A stretch of 27,507 bases of DNA, taken from IMG/VR virus record IMGVR_UViG_3300009436_000082, positions 1 through 27,507 of that record; one strand, 5' to 3'. The translations under genes were made by a program, and so were the position numbers. Shown piece after piece: positions 14,617 through 21,274 of this stretch. Below the pieces are notes generated by a model. That model worked only from the letters and a program-made list of their open reading frames with translations. It did no database searches and was not told where the DNA came from. This DNA comes from a virus. Position 1 is the first letter of the stretch; every line of letters begins with the position of its first letter.

Positions 14617-14790
14617 ATGAAAAGAAAGTTTCTTTATCTAATGCTATTACTCTTTATTGGAGGACCAGTATTACAATCATGTGGATCCACACGTAACAGA
14701 TGTGGGACATCAAAAAACAAAAAAGCTTGGGCCAAGAATAACTATTGGGTATCCAAGAAAAAACACAAACGTTCTAAATGGGGTAGATAG
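14617..14790 (+). CDS. Small basic lipoprotein (57 aa)
   Basis: Short frame from the ATG at 14617, 10 nt after the previous stop. The N-terminus MKRKFLYLMLLLFIGGPVLQ is followed by SCGST, so a lipobox (VLQSC, Cys22) is present. The mature part is only 36 residues and strongly basic (KKKHKRSKWGR at the end). Its stop codon lies inside the terminator hairpin that follows. With the preceding two genes it makes a three-gene envelope cassette. The small size and positive tail could serve to contact the membrane surface or nucleic acid; function unknown. Confidence 0.65.
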   Translation: MKRKFLYLMLLLFIGGPVLQSCGSTRNRCGTSKNKKAWAKNNYWVSKKKHKRSKWGR

Positions 14791-14806
14791 TCTATCCCTT
14801 TTTTTA
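14781..14806 (+). terminator. Intrinsic terminator after the envelope cassette
   Basis: GATAG/CTATC (around a single T) forms the core of a hairpin, extended by GG/CC past a TA bulge, and is followed by seven T residues. It overlaps the last codons of the 57-aa lipoprotein gene. Confidence 0.6.
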
Positions 14807-14826
14807 TTAATTAATACCACAAAACC

Positions 14827-15111
14827 ATGCAAGTAAAAATCATTTATCCTGAACAATTTGTTCAGCACAACAACAAAATTGGTATACTAATGTATACTAA
14901 CACTGAAAGTCCAACAGTTAACCTATTTACAGGAGAACAACATTTCGTAATCAAACGTAATGAACTTGAATCACCACTAATGGAAGATTTAAACACAGAG
15001 TTAATTAACAATGATGAGTTAAGAACACTGGCCTTGGACAACAACCTAATAGAGGTAAAAAGATTCTCTATGGTAGAATATATAAACTATTGTCAATCCT
15101 ATAATAAATAA
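14827..15111 (+). CDS. Hypothetical protein
   Basis: 94 aa, unrecognised and soluble, with no signal or membrane segment. It begins MQVKIIYPEQFVQHNNKIGI and includes a likely beta-strand region (IGILMYTNTESPTVNLFTGE) and an acidic helical part (EDLNTELINNDELRTLALDN). It follows the terminator at 14781-14806 and is 4 nt upstream of a membrane-protein gene, so it belongs to a new short unit. No neighbouring gene gives a strong hint as to its role. Confidence 0.7.
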   Translation: MQVKIIYPEQFVQHNNKIGILMYTNTESPTVNLFTGEQHFVIKRNELESPLMEDLNTELINNDELRTLALDNNLIEVKRFSMVEYINYCQSYNK

Positions 15112-15115
15112 AGCC

Positions 15116-15451
15116 ATGAAAAAATTTCTTAGATCACTTATTAAAATAATATTCGTTGTAGTACAACCTATATTAGCAACAGTAACATTAGCAGCAATCG
15201 TATTTAATGATGGGTTCATATCTACACCATTAGTGTGGACAGGACTTGTATTATCTTACTTTACAGTATTGATATTAGCAGTTATAGTATATAATTATCT
15301 ACCAAAGGTAAGTATGCTACCAAAGTTTGACATAGAGTTTCTACCATTAGTTGGTATAGGAATAGGTGTTGACCTTGGTTATGATAGAAAAGATATGTCT
15401 GTAATTATATTTATCCCATTTGTGTCATTGGAGATAAAACAGCAAGTTTAA
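15116..15451 (+). CDS. Membrane protein, two spans
   Basis: 111 aa. After a basic N-terminus (MKKFLRSLIK) come two hydrophobic segments, about residues 9-31 and 40-62 (PLVWTGLVLSYFTVLILAVI), consistent with a hairpin in the inner membrane. The C-terminal third (FDIEFLPLVGIGIGVDLGYD) is hydrophobic and Gly-rich but contains charges, perhaps a membrane-proximal sheet. The start is 4 nt after the preceding stop. No family recognised; a role in host-envelope modification is plausible for an accessory region like this but unproven. Confidence 0.72.
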   Translation: MKKFLRSLIKIIFVVVQPILATVTLAAIVFNDGFISTPLVWTGLVLSYFTVLILAVIVYNYLPKVSMLPKFDIEFLPLVGIGIGVDLGYDRKDMSVIIFIPFVSLEIKQQV

Positions 15452-15618
15452 CAAATTAAAAGTGCCACACCTGACACCCTAACAACACCAGTATTATTAT
15501 ATATATTATTACTAGGTAGTAAGGCTAGGGAAATACACAGCATATATGGTTAGTGGTAACCTTACATAGTGGGTTCAATCATTAGTATTGGCCCACTATG
15601 TTTATTAAAATTAAATCA
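15452..15618 (+). promoter_or_regulatory. Structured leader upstream of the gene at 15619
   Basis: No gene lies in this 167-nt stretch. It contains an imperfect long inverted repeat (CCCTA near 15477 with TAGGG near 15526, ACCAGTA with TACTAGGT inside, around an AT-rich centre), a small hairpin GGTTA gtgg TAACC (15548-15561), and a perfect 9-bp stem CATAGTGGG/CCCACTATG with an 18-nt loop (15565-15600). The central TATATATATTATTA could also serve as a promoter. Such stacked structure suggests a leader RNA controlling the next gene or an independent small RNA. Confidence 0.5.
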
Positions 15619-16167
15619 ATGGGAAGAACAAGTAAAACATACGTAATATCAGAAAAAACAACTAAAGAAATTATATATGGGATAATCAACAAATCAAAGT
15701 TGTCTAATCCTAAAAATATTGTGCATATCATGAATATCCTTAATGAAGGATTAACTGAGGCACATGTGAGTTTTGTCTTAAACAGTATTTTATCTTATAA
15801 AGAAATTAAAACTTTAGAGATAGGTGATATTGTTAAAGTAAAACCACCAAGCTATCATGCAGGTTCAAACTTTGAATGGGATGTCCTAATTGATAAAGGT
15901 CTTGGTACTATAGATGGTTATGTCTATGGTAGAATTAAAACAGATGGTTCATGGAGTGATGGGTTTGATCCGTATCATATAGATATGGAGGTAATGCTTT
16001 ATTATTATGATGTAGAGAACCAGGTTATAAAAGAAGAGTCAGTAAAAATTAGTACATTTGACATTGAGTTAGTAGATAAAAAGACTATCCCTTTCTTTAA
16101 TAAAGTAGTTCAAACAGAATTATTCAGTGAAATTAATGAAACTGATACCAATGAAATATCAATTTAA
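15619..16167 (+). CDS. Hypothetical protein
   Basis: 182 aa from the start at 15619 (MGRTSKTYVISEKTTKEIIY). An in-frame ATG at 15598 would add seven residues, but that codon lies inside a 9-bp hairpin, whereas the ATG at 15619 follows TTAAATCA, like other starts here (14142, 14400). The central part (EIGDIVKVKPPSYHAGSNFE, and later DGYVYGRIKTDGSWSDGFDP) looks like a small beta-barrel domain with a Gly-Asp-hydrophobic-Val-Lys entry typical of SH3/Tudor-like folds. Function is unknown. It is followed 9 nt later by the next small gene. Confidence 0.75.
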   Translation: MGRTSKTYVISEKTTKEIIYGIINKSKLSNPKNIVHIMNILNEGLTEAHVSFVLNSILSYKEIKTLEIGDIVKVKPPSYHAGSNFEWDVLIDKGLGTIDGYVYGRIKTDGSWSDGFDPYHIDMEVMLYYYDVENQVIKEESVKISTFDIELVDKKTIPFFNKVVQTELFSEINETDTNEISI

Positions 16168-16176
16168 AATCAAGAC

Positions 16177-16362
16177 ATGGCAACAATAACTAGTGAATTA
16201 CTAACCAGTGAGTATAACAAGTGGTTAAAGAGTGATAGGTCAATACCTTTTGGTAAGATGATGAATGATAGATACGGTATGAGAGATGATGAACTAAGTA
16301 AAGAAGTAGATCATAACTTTGCTTTATTGATCATCATGTCTAAGCATGTCACAGAATTATAG
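16177..16362 (+). CDS. Hypothetical small protein
   Basis: 61 aa, charged and helical: MATITSELLTSEYNKWLKSD, then IPFGKMMNDRYGMRDDELSK. No known motif. Its start is 9 nt after the preceding stop, and its last 17 nt overlap the start of the HTH gene, so the three are probably translated from one message. It may be an accessory partner of the HTH protein, but that is only proximity. Confidence 0.65.
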   Translation: MATITSELLTSEYNKWLKSDRSIPFGKMMNDRYGMRDDELSKEVDHNFALLIIMSKHVTEL

Positions 16363-16594
16363 ATTTGGTATAGTTAGCCGTGAGGTTATATTGTCACCAG
16401 ACTTATCAATAAAAGCTAAAGCACTATACTCAGTTTTAGCATGTTATGCAAACAAACAAAGATCTTGTTTTCCTTCTATATCAACATTAGCGGATGACTT
16501 AAATGTAAGTCAAAGAACCACAAAGAGACTGATAAAAGAACTGAAAGACCAAGATTATATTAAAAGAGTAGGTAGAAAGCTAATAATAAAATAA
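16346..16594 (+). CDS. Helix-turn-helix DNA-binding protein (HTH_36-like)
   Basis: 82 aa. It begins MSQNYRFGIVSREVILSPDL and continues with SIKAKALYSVLACYAN, CFPSISTLADDLNVSQRTTK and RLIKELKDQDYIKRVGRKLI. This is the pattern of the HTH_36 winged-helix domain found in replication initiators and phage regulators: a Phe/Val strand, a scaffold helix, the LADDLNVSQRT turn, and the recognition helix. The protein is little more than the DNA-binding domain and would be a dimeric repressor or activator. It overlaps the preceding gene by 17 nt and is followed by a gap with a promoter-like box. Confidence 0.82.
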   Translation: MSQNYRFGIVSREVILSPDLSIKAKALYSVLACYANKQRSCFPSISTLADDLNVSQRTTKRLIKELKDQDYIKRVGRKLIIK

Positions 16595-16678
16595 CCTGTT
16601 AGCTATATATATGCAGACTTTTTACTCCTAATAATGAAAGACATCCTTATTATGTTATATTAGACACCAAAATTATTA

Positions 16679-16686
16679 TATTTTTG
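16679..16686 (+). promoter_or_regulatory. Bacteroidetes-like -7 box before the gene at 16709
   Basis: TATTTTTG matches the TAnnTTTG consensus and lies 22 nt before the ATG at 16709, in a 114-nt non-coding gap. A clear TTTG at -33 is not seen, so the match is partial. Confidence 0.4.
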
Positions 16687-16708
16687 TTAAACTTACTTAG
16701 CAAATAAA

Positions 16709-16978
16709 ATGATAATACAGTTACCTAATGGACGCATAATAGAATGTTCAGTTGAGCAATATTTATCTTTATCAGATGATGAGATAAAAGACCTCAATGG
16801 TTTAGGTGGAGTATATACCAAAGAAGTGGGTAATCCTTTTTACAATCAATTTTCTGGAACACAAGATAAAGAATCTGATGAAGATCCTGAGAGGATCATT
16901 GAAGATTCTAGATCTTTAGATGAGATAGATGGTTATGAGAAATTGGAGGACCCGTATTTTCATCCAGATGATGTCTAA
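16709..16978 (+). CDS. Acidic hypothetical protein
   Basis: 89 aa, strongly acidic. The N-terminal 40 residues (MIIQLPNGRIIECSVEQYLS, LSDDEIKDLNGLGGVYTK) look folded; the rest is Asp/Glu-rich (DKESDEDPERIIEDSRSLDE) and probably disordered. Acidic small phage proteins can mimic DNA or bind basic partners, but no specific family is recognised. It stands alone between the HTH gene and the acidic-tailed gene at 17031, with its own promoter-like box. Confidence 0.7.
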   Translation: MIIQLPNGRIIECSVEQYLSLSDDEIKDLNGLGGVYTKEVGNPFYNQFSGTQDKESDEDPERIIEDSRSLDEIDGYEKLEDPYFHPDDV

Positions 16979-17030
16979 GAGATAGACAGAATCATTCACA
17001 CATTTTATTAAATTTTAAAAAACAAAAATT

Positions 17031-17597
17031 ATGCAAAGTAAAGTAAACATCATTGCTGATGACATGGGAAATGTTATCCGTCAATCAAGCACAAGTTCAG
17101 AGTACGGTTATGTAAGATTACAACAAGACAGAGTTACCTTTGGTAATGGAGGTTGGGTTAAGAAATCAAACATAAGTACATTATTACATGGTAAATTAGA
17201 AGATCTACAATCTATTGGTTTAGAATCTATGACAACATTACCAGGTAAAATCATCATCAAAGAACAATTTGATGCATTTTCAACTAATGATCCTGATAGA
17301 GACCTAAAGTATGCAGGTGATACAGGTATTATCTGTTGTGTTGATGGAGAACCTATTTATAGGAAAACCTTTTTTGTTGCTGATGCAACAGCGGAGGATG
17401 TATTGTTAGCTCATAATAATGGTGCTGCAATAAAAGAAGCAAACGCTTCAACTTCATTTAACTTAGAGAAAAAACCAAAGAAAGCTACAACAGCTGAGGC
17501 ATTTGGATTTGACTCATCAGAAGAAAAAGTAGAAGAAATTGTTGATGAGAAAGTAGAAGAATTAGTAGTAGAAGAAGAAGAGACATTTGAACTCTAA
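17031..17597 (+). CDS. Hypothetical protein with a long acidic C-terminal tail
   Basis: 188 aa. A folded-looking N-terminal domain (residues 1-130; VIRQSSTSSEYGYVRLQQDR, TTLPGKIIIKEQFDAFS, GIICCVDGEPIYRKTFFV) precedes a Lys/Ala linker and a tail of Glu and Val (VEEIVDEKVEELVVEEEE) ending TFEL. An acidic tail after a beta-rich domain recalls single-strand DNA-binding proteins, which use it to recruit replication partners; I cannot confirm an OB fold. An SSB-like gene is also proposed at 26453, so this may be something else. Strong terminator downstream suggests high, separate expression. Confidence 0.75.
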   Translation: MQSKVNIIADDMGNVIRQSSTSSEYGYVRLQQDRVTFGNGGWVKKSNISTLLHGKLEDLQSIGLESMTTLPGKIIIKEQFDAFSTNDPDRDLKYAGDTGIICCVDGEPIYRKTFFVADATAEDVLLAHNNGAAIKEANASTSFNLEKKPKKATTAEAFGFDSSEEKVEEIVDEKVEELVVEEEETFEL

Positions 17598-17622
17598 ATA
17601 AACATCTCTGAAGGATGACTGA

Positions 17623-17667
17623 AAAGGGACTTGACCACTAGAAATAGTGTGATAGTCCCTTTTTTTA
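17623..17667 (+). terminator. Strong two-part terminator
   Basis: An outer perfect 9-bp stem AAAGGGACT (17623-17631) / AGTCCCTTT (17654-17662) encloses an inner stem CACTA gaaa TAGTG, a stable GNRA-type tetraloop. Seven to eight T residues follow directly. It lies 26 nt after the stop at 17597. Confidence 0.88.
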
Positions 17668-17712
17668 TTATTAAATCTAGAATTATATTAAATAAAAATT
17701 AAAACTATATGT

Positions 17713-18255
17713 ATGCTATCTCAAGAACAATTAAAACAACTAAAACAAAATGAAAGTAAAGATCTCTTAAGTAAAAGACTTCAACGTTACCACTATTATG
17801 GAATACTTGATGAATATCAGTTACATCCACCTACAATTATTAATAACTTTGAGTATACCAAGTTAAATTCATACCAACACTTCTTGTTTAAGAGAGTGTT
17901 ACATGGGTTAAACGTGTATGATAAGGCTGAAGTAGAAAAATTACATTGGGATAAGAAAAGAAGAATCTCTAAAGTTTGGAGAAGAGGTCAAAGGGAAATT
18001 AATGCCTGGAAACAAATGATTTGCAGTAAAAAGATCAACAACTACTTTAAAAGAACATTTAAAGGTAAATCAGTTGAATTCTTGATATCTATACCGGTTG
18101 ATGAGTATTTAGAAGACTATAATAACACAATGTCTTTTAAAGATTTAGGTATAGTATATGAAGATGTGATACTTTTATTCATGTCAAAGGGTTTATTACC
18201 AGCAAATTACTTAACTTTAAGTCCAAATGACAATCAGAAAAAGTTGAAAGTATGA
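17713..18255 (+). CDS. Hypothetical basic protein
   Basis: 180 aa, basic and aromatic, unrecognised: MLSQEQLKQLKQNESKDLLS, then QRYHYYGILDEYQLHPPTII, and WDKKRRISKVWRRGQREINA in the middle. The C-terminal part (SMSFKDLGIVYEDVILLFMS-type: MSFKDLGIVYEDVILLFMSK) may be a helical domain. Composition suggests nucleic-acid contact. Its stop overlaps the start of the HNH-type nuclease gene by 4 nt (ATGA), so the two are translationally coupled and may act together. Confidence 0.75.
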   Translation: MLSQEQLKQLKQNESKDLLSKRLQRYHYYGILDEYQLHPPTIINNFEYTKLNSYQHFLFKRVLHGLNVYDKAEVEKLHWDKKRRISKVWRRGQREINAWKQMICSKKINNYFKRTFKGKSVEFLISIPVDEYLEDYNNTMSFKDLGIVYEDVILLFMSKGLLPANYLTLSPNDNQKKLKV

Positions 18256-18656
18256 TTCAACAAAAAAAGAAACTATGTAACAATTGCAATACGGAACAGT
18301 TTATCTGGAAAAATGATAAAGGAAGCCGTTATTGCAAAAGTTGCTGGTACAAAAGTAAGAGTTCAGATGCTAAACCTTTAATGAGAAAACCCATTAAGCA
18401 AAAGTCAAAGAAAATGCAAGTTATTGATTTAGCTTACAGTAAACTTAGACGTAAGTTTCTTGAAGAGAATCCAATATGTCAAGCAGCTTTGCACAATTGC
18501 ACGTTACATTCTACAGATGTACATCATAAGAAAGGACGTGGAGAATATCATTTAAAGGTTAGCACTTGGCTATCATCATGCAGGTCATGTCACATGTGGA
18601 TAGAAGAACATCCAAAAGAGGCTATAGAATTAGGTTTTTCTGAAAAGAGGATTTAA
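18252..18656 (+). CDS. HNH-type endonuclease with N-terminal zinc ribbon
   Basis: 134 aa. Cys9, Cys12, Cys28 and Cys31 (CNNC and CKSC) form a zinc ribbon. After a basic linker comes a second metal-binding module: Cys76, Cys83, the His pair of STDVHHKKGRG (91-92), and CRSCH (110-114), an arrangement typical of HNH nucleases related to the NinG/recombination endonuclease type. It would nick or cut DNA with a bound divalent metal, perhaps at recombination or packaging intermediates, or as a homing-type enzyme. It is coupled to the upstream gene (ATGA) and directly precedes the tRNA genes. Confidence 0.82.
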   Translation: MIQQKKKLCNNCNTEQFIWKNDKGSRYCKSCWYKSKSSDAKPLMRKPIKQKSKKMQVIDLAYSKLRRKFLEENPICQAALHNCTLHSTDVHHKKGRGEYHLKVSTWLSSCRSCHMWIEEHPKEAIELGFSEKRI

Positions 18657-18674
18657 ATTTGATCTATAATATTT

Positions 18675-18748
18675 GGTCCTATAGCTCAATTGGATAGAGC
18701 AACAGCCTTCTAAGCTGTAGGTTCAAGGTTCAAGTCCTTGTGGGATCA
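18675..18748 (+). tRNA. tRNA-Arg (anticodon UCU)
   Basis: 74 nt cloverleaf. The acceptor GGTCCTA pairs with TGGGATC (two G-T pairs), the D arm is GCTC/GAGC, the anticodon stem is ACAGC/GCTGT around CTTCTAA, and the T arm is CAAGG TTCAAGT CCTTG. Discriminator A; CCA is not encoded. It reads AGA, a common Arg codon in this AT-rich genome. Confidence 0.93.
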
Positions 18749-18753
18749 CTGTT

Positions 18754-18842
18754 GGCCGGATGATGAAATTGGTAGACATGAAGGACTTAAAATCCTTTGG
18801 ACAGCAATGTCCGTGTGGGTTCAAATCCCACTCCGGCTACCA
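18754..18842 (+). tRNA. tRNA-Leu (anticodon UAA), CCA encoded
   Basis: Acceptor GGCCGGA/TCCGGCT, anticodon loop CTTAAAA (anticodon at 18788-18790), a long type II variable arm GGACA gcaa TGTCC (18799-18812) and T arm GTGGG TTCAAAT CCCAC. The 3' CCA is encoded at 18840-18842 and abuts the next tRNA. It reads TTA, the Leu codon favoured here. Confidence 0.93.
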
Positions 18843-18916
18843 GCACTCTTAGCTCAGTTGGTTAGAGCAATTCACTCATAATGAAAAGGTCACAGGTTCA
18901 AGTCCTGTAGGGTGCA
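18843..18916 (+). tRNA. tRNA with CAU anticodon (Met or Ile2)
   Basis: Acceptor GCACTCT/AGGGTGC, D arm GCTC/GAGC, loop CTCATAA (anticodon 18877-18879), T arm ACAGG TTCAAGT CCTGT. The first pair of the anticodon stem is A-A. It is either elongator tRNA-Met or a tRNA-Ile whose C34 becomes lysidine and reads ATA; the latter would suit a genome rich in ATA codons. It starts directly after the CCA of the tRNA-Leu gene. Confidence 0.88.
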
Positions 18917-18957
18917 CCTTTATAAATCTAAAAAATTAAAAAATTCATGTAATAATT

Positions 18958-20058
18958 ATGACTAAAAGAGAAATAGTACAAGCAGATGCATTATCTATAG
19001 CTGCACAACATAAAAGATGTGGTTTAGGCATATCTATGGGTGTGGGTAAGACAAGAATTGCTATACAACACTTACAAAGAAACTATAATCCTTTCATAAA
19101 AGCATTGGTAGTAATACCAAAACATTCAGTAGCCCAGTCTTGGATTGATGAATTAGATAAAATGAACTTAGAAGGTTTAGTTAAACATATAACGTTTACA
19201 ACATATTTATCTATAAACAAACAGAATCCAAATGACTATGATATAGTTTATTTAGATGAATGTCATAGCTTATTAGAATCACATGAGCCATTTTTGTCTG
19301 TATTTACAGGTAAAATATTAGGTCTTACAGGTACACCACCAAAGCGTGCTGATTCTGTAAAAGGTAGAATGGTTAAAAAGTATTGTCCCATCAAGTTTAC
19401 ATTTAGTGTGGATGATGCAACAGATTCTAAAATACTAAACAACTACAAAATTTTTGTTCATCAACTACAGTTGTCTAAACTTAAGACATTAAAGAAGAAG
19501 AATAAAAATGGAGGTTTTTGGTGGACATCAGAATTCTTGGATTATGGTTATTCTACAAAGCGTTATGCAGATGCTAATACACCAAAGCAAAGACAGTTTG
19601 CTGCAATCATGAGAATGAAAGCATTGATGGATTATTCTACTAAAGAAGATTATGTTAAATCATTAAGTTCTAACTTAGGTAGTAAGTGCATTATATTTGC
19701 TAACACACAAAAACAAGCAGATAAGTTATGCAAACATAGTTATCACTCTGGTAATGCAAAATCAGAAGAGAATTTAGAATTATTCTCTGATGGTAGAATT
19801 GATAAGTTATCATGCGTGTTACAATTATCAGAAGGTGTTACAATTCCAAACCTTAAACAAGGTATTATTATGCATGCATATGGTAATGAAAGAAAATCTT
19901 CACAAAGAATAGGTAGATTACTAAGACTTAATCCATCTGAAACAGCAGTATGTCATATATTATGTTATACAGGTACACAAGATGAGACATGGGTCACCAA
20001 TGCTTTGAAAGATTTTGACAGTTCTAAAATTAAATTTTACAATCCTTTAAAAAACTAA
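18958..20058 (+). CDS. SNF2/DEAD-type superfamily 2 helicase
   Basis: 366 aa. Motif I is GISMGVGKTR (24-33, K31), motif II YLDECHSL (98-105, DECH at 100-103), motif III GLTGTPP (122-128), and motif VI SQRIGRLLRL (315-324) with its arginines. The two RecA-like lobes are joined through a basic insertion (LKTLKKKNKNGG) near 165-180. Small size resembles the phage SNF2-like helicases found in crAss-like genomes and T4 UvsW relatives, which remodel forks and recombination intermediates. It would act in phage DNA replication or repair. It follows the tRNA genes and is the first gene of a run with very short gaps. Confidence 0.9.
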   Translation: MTKREIVQADALSIAAQHKRCGLGISMGVGKTRIAIQHLQRNYNPFIKALVVIPKHSVAQSWIDELDKMNLEGLVKHITFTTYLSINKQNPNDYDIVYLDECHSLLESHEPFLSVFTGKILGLTGTPPKRADSVKGRMVKKYCPIKFTFSVDDATDSKILNNYKIFVHQLQLSKLKTLKKKNKNGGFWWTSEFLDYGYSTKRYADANTPKQRQFAAIMRMKALMDYSTKEDYVKSLSSNLGSKCIIFANTQKQADKLCKHSYHSGNAKSEENLELFSDGRIDKLSCVLQLSEGVTIPNLKQGIIMHAYGNERKSSQRIGRLLRLNPSETAVCHILCYTGTQDETWVTNALKDFDSSKIKFYNPLKN

Positions 20059-20059
20059 G

Positions 20060-20206
20060 ATGAGTATTCAAGAATGGAGTTGGATGGATGATAAAAAAAC
20101 AGAAACTAAAACTAATAAAGTTCATAAGTGTCTACAATGTGGTAAGCTTTCAGAGTATGAAAGCTATTGCAGCAGTAGATGCTGGATGGACAGTCAAAAA
20201 AAGTAA
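20060..20206 (+). CDS. Small zinc-ribbon protein (48 aa)
   Basis: The ATG at 20060 is 1 nt after the helicase stop, and the next gene begins 3 nt after its own stop. It starts MSIQEWSWMDDKKTETKTNK and then has CLQC (24-27) and CSSRC (37-41), a four-cysteine metal site of the type found in small zinc-binding peptides. The spacing with both neighbours strongly supports it. It may be an adaptor for DNA or protein contacts; no specific function is recognised. Confidence 0.7.
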   Translation: MSIQEWSWMDDKKTETKTNKVHKCLQCGKLSEYESYCSSRCWMDSQKK

Positions 20207-20209
20207 ACT

Positions 20210-20464
20210 ATGGGAAGAATGAAAGAGCTCTTTATTGAGCAACAAAATGAAATGGAGGCAGACAACACTTTTTATAAAGGTGTTCATGACTCTATGATAC
20301 ACAGCTATGCTAGAAAAGCAATAGAAGAATACATAGAAGAAGGAGAAACTCCTTGTCCTAATTGTCACAAAGTTTCTTTATTACGTAATGAATCAAATGC
20401 TAAGTGCACTGAGTGTGGCCAAGAGTTTGTTTACGTTGATGGAGGAGCACTAAGATTTATGTAA
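20210..20464 (+). CDS. Zinc-ribbon protein
   Basis: 84 aa. An acidic helical N-terminus (MGRMKELFIEQQNEMEADNT) leads to a C-terminal zinc ribbon with CPNC (49-52) and CTEC (70-73 or so), preceding GQEFVYVDGG. The spacing of the two CxxC pairs (about 17 residues) is typical of a zinc ribbon as in transcription factors and replication accessory proteins. It follows the 48-aa zinc protein by 3 nt and precedes the next gene by 1 nt, so all are co-translated with the helicase. Confidence 0.78.
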   Translation: MGRMKELFIEQQNEMEADNTFYKGVHDSMIHSYARKAIEEYIEEGETPCPNCHKVSLLRNESNAKCTECGQEFVYVDGGALRFM

Positions 20465-20465
20465 T

Positions 20466-20714
20466 ATGGAAATAGAACTTTTAACACAAACAGGTGAATC
20501 AGTTACGGTTGAGTATACCTATGACCCAGGAGAACCACATCAATATTATGATTCTAATGGAGATCCAGGAACACCGGGTTATGGGCCATCAGCAGATATA
20601 ACTCATGTATGGTATAGTGGTCTTGATAGAATAGGTAACTTTGTTAATATTGATGTCATGAATCTCATAGATGAAGATTTTGAACAAGAAATTTTAGATG
20701 CTCATGAATTTTAA
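20466..20714 (+). CDS. Hypothetical acidic protein
   Basis: 82 aa, beta-like and acidic: MEIELLTQTGESVTVEYTYD, then a loop rich in Gly, Pro, Asp and Tyr (NGDPGTPGYGPSADITHVWY), and an acidic C-terminus. The start is 1 nt after the previous stop and the end overlaps the DUF2459-like gene by 17 nt. The residue pattern resembles small phage proteins of unknown function with a single beta-sheet; no motif allows a call. It is a link in the tightly coupled chain that begins with the SNF2-type helicase. Confidence 0.7.
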   Translation: MEIELLTQTGESVTVEYTYDPGEPHQYYDSNGDPGTPGYGPSADITHVWYSGLDRIGNFVNIDVMNLIDEDFEQEILDAHEF

Positions 20715-21264
20715 AAAGGCAATAAAAGACATATTAAAAATTTGTGGTGTATCATCATTAGTTCTTATACTAATAATGTTTGCAGCACACTATATACCTA
20801 CTGGATCTTACAGTGAATCATCAGAACGTGAATTTTATTTATCTGATAATGGTGCACATATAGATATAGTATTAAGAGAAGATAGTGTTTTTAAGTTATA
20901 TGGTTGGGGATCTAAAGTATTCTTTACAGAAGTAGATACTTTTGATAGTTTAACTATAGGAAAATTATATAGAACTTTAATTACTGACCCTTCTACTTTA
21001 GTACGTGTACAGAAGACTTTCTACTTTGACTCTTTTAATTGGAAAACAGTTAAGTGTTCTGAAAAACAATACCAAATAATTAAAAAGCATATAGATGAAT
21101 CACATTATAATTCAGAATATATGCCAAATTATTATAATGGTAAAGACAACTACCGTTGGTATTACACCTGTAACACATGGGTGAATGACGGATTAAAGAA
21201 AGCAGGTTTAAAAGCACCTTTATATACACTTACAAGTGAATCAATAACTAAATTTTATAATTAA
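20698..21264 (+). CDS. DUF2459-like membrane-anchored protein
   Basis: 188 aa. An N-terminal hydrophobic segment (about residues 17-34, SSLVLILIMFAAHYIP) probably anchors it in the membrane. The rest matches the outline of the DUF2459 family (bacterial, TIGR02117-type): NGAHIDIVLR (51-60, family NGWHTDIVLP), YGWGSKVFF (68-76, family GWGD..FY), the Leu-rich TLITDPSTLVRVQ region, and YTCNTWVNDGLKKAGL (157-171, family NTCNTWTA..L..AGL). Conserved H54 and C158 could form a thiol-dependent active site, but this is inference. Start is 20698, or 20704 (two codons later). A phage member could modify the envelope or peptidoglycan. It overlaps the preceding gene by 17 nt. Confidence 0.78.
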   Translation: MLMNFKKAIKDILKICGVSSLVLILIMFAAHYIPTGSYSESSEREFYLSDNGAHIDIVLREDSVFKLYGWGSKVFFTEVDTFDSLTIGKLYRTLITDPSTLVRVQKTFYFDSFNWKTVKCSEKQYQIIKKHIDESHYNSEYMPNYYNGKDNYRWYYTCNTWVNDGLKKAGLKAPLYTLTSESITKFYN

Positions 21265-21274
21265 AACCTATCAC

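Noticed and set aside
15541-15600. Segment with GGTTCAATC and a D-arm-like hairpin that resembles part of a tRNA.
   Set aside because: No acceptor stem or T stem can be formed; the bases around the loop pair instead as a simple 9-bp hairpin. Not a tRNA gene.
15598-16167. Start codon at 15598 for the 182-aa gene.
   Set aside because: This ATG is buried in a 9-bp stem, and the downstream ATG at 15619 has the AAATCA-type leader used by other genes here; the choice is likely but not proven.
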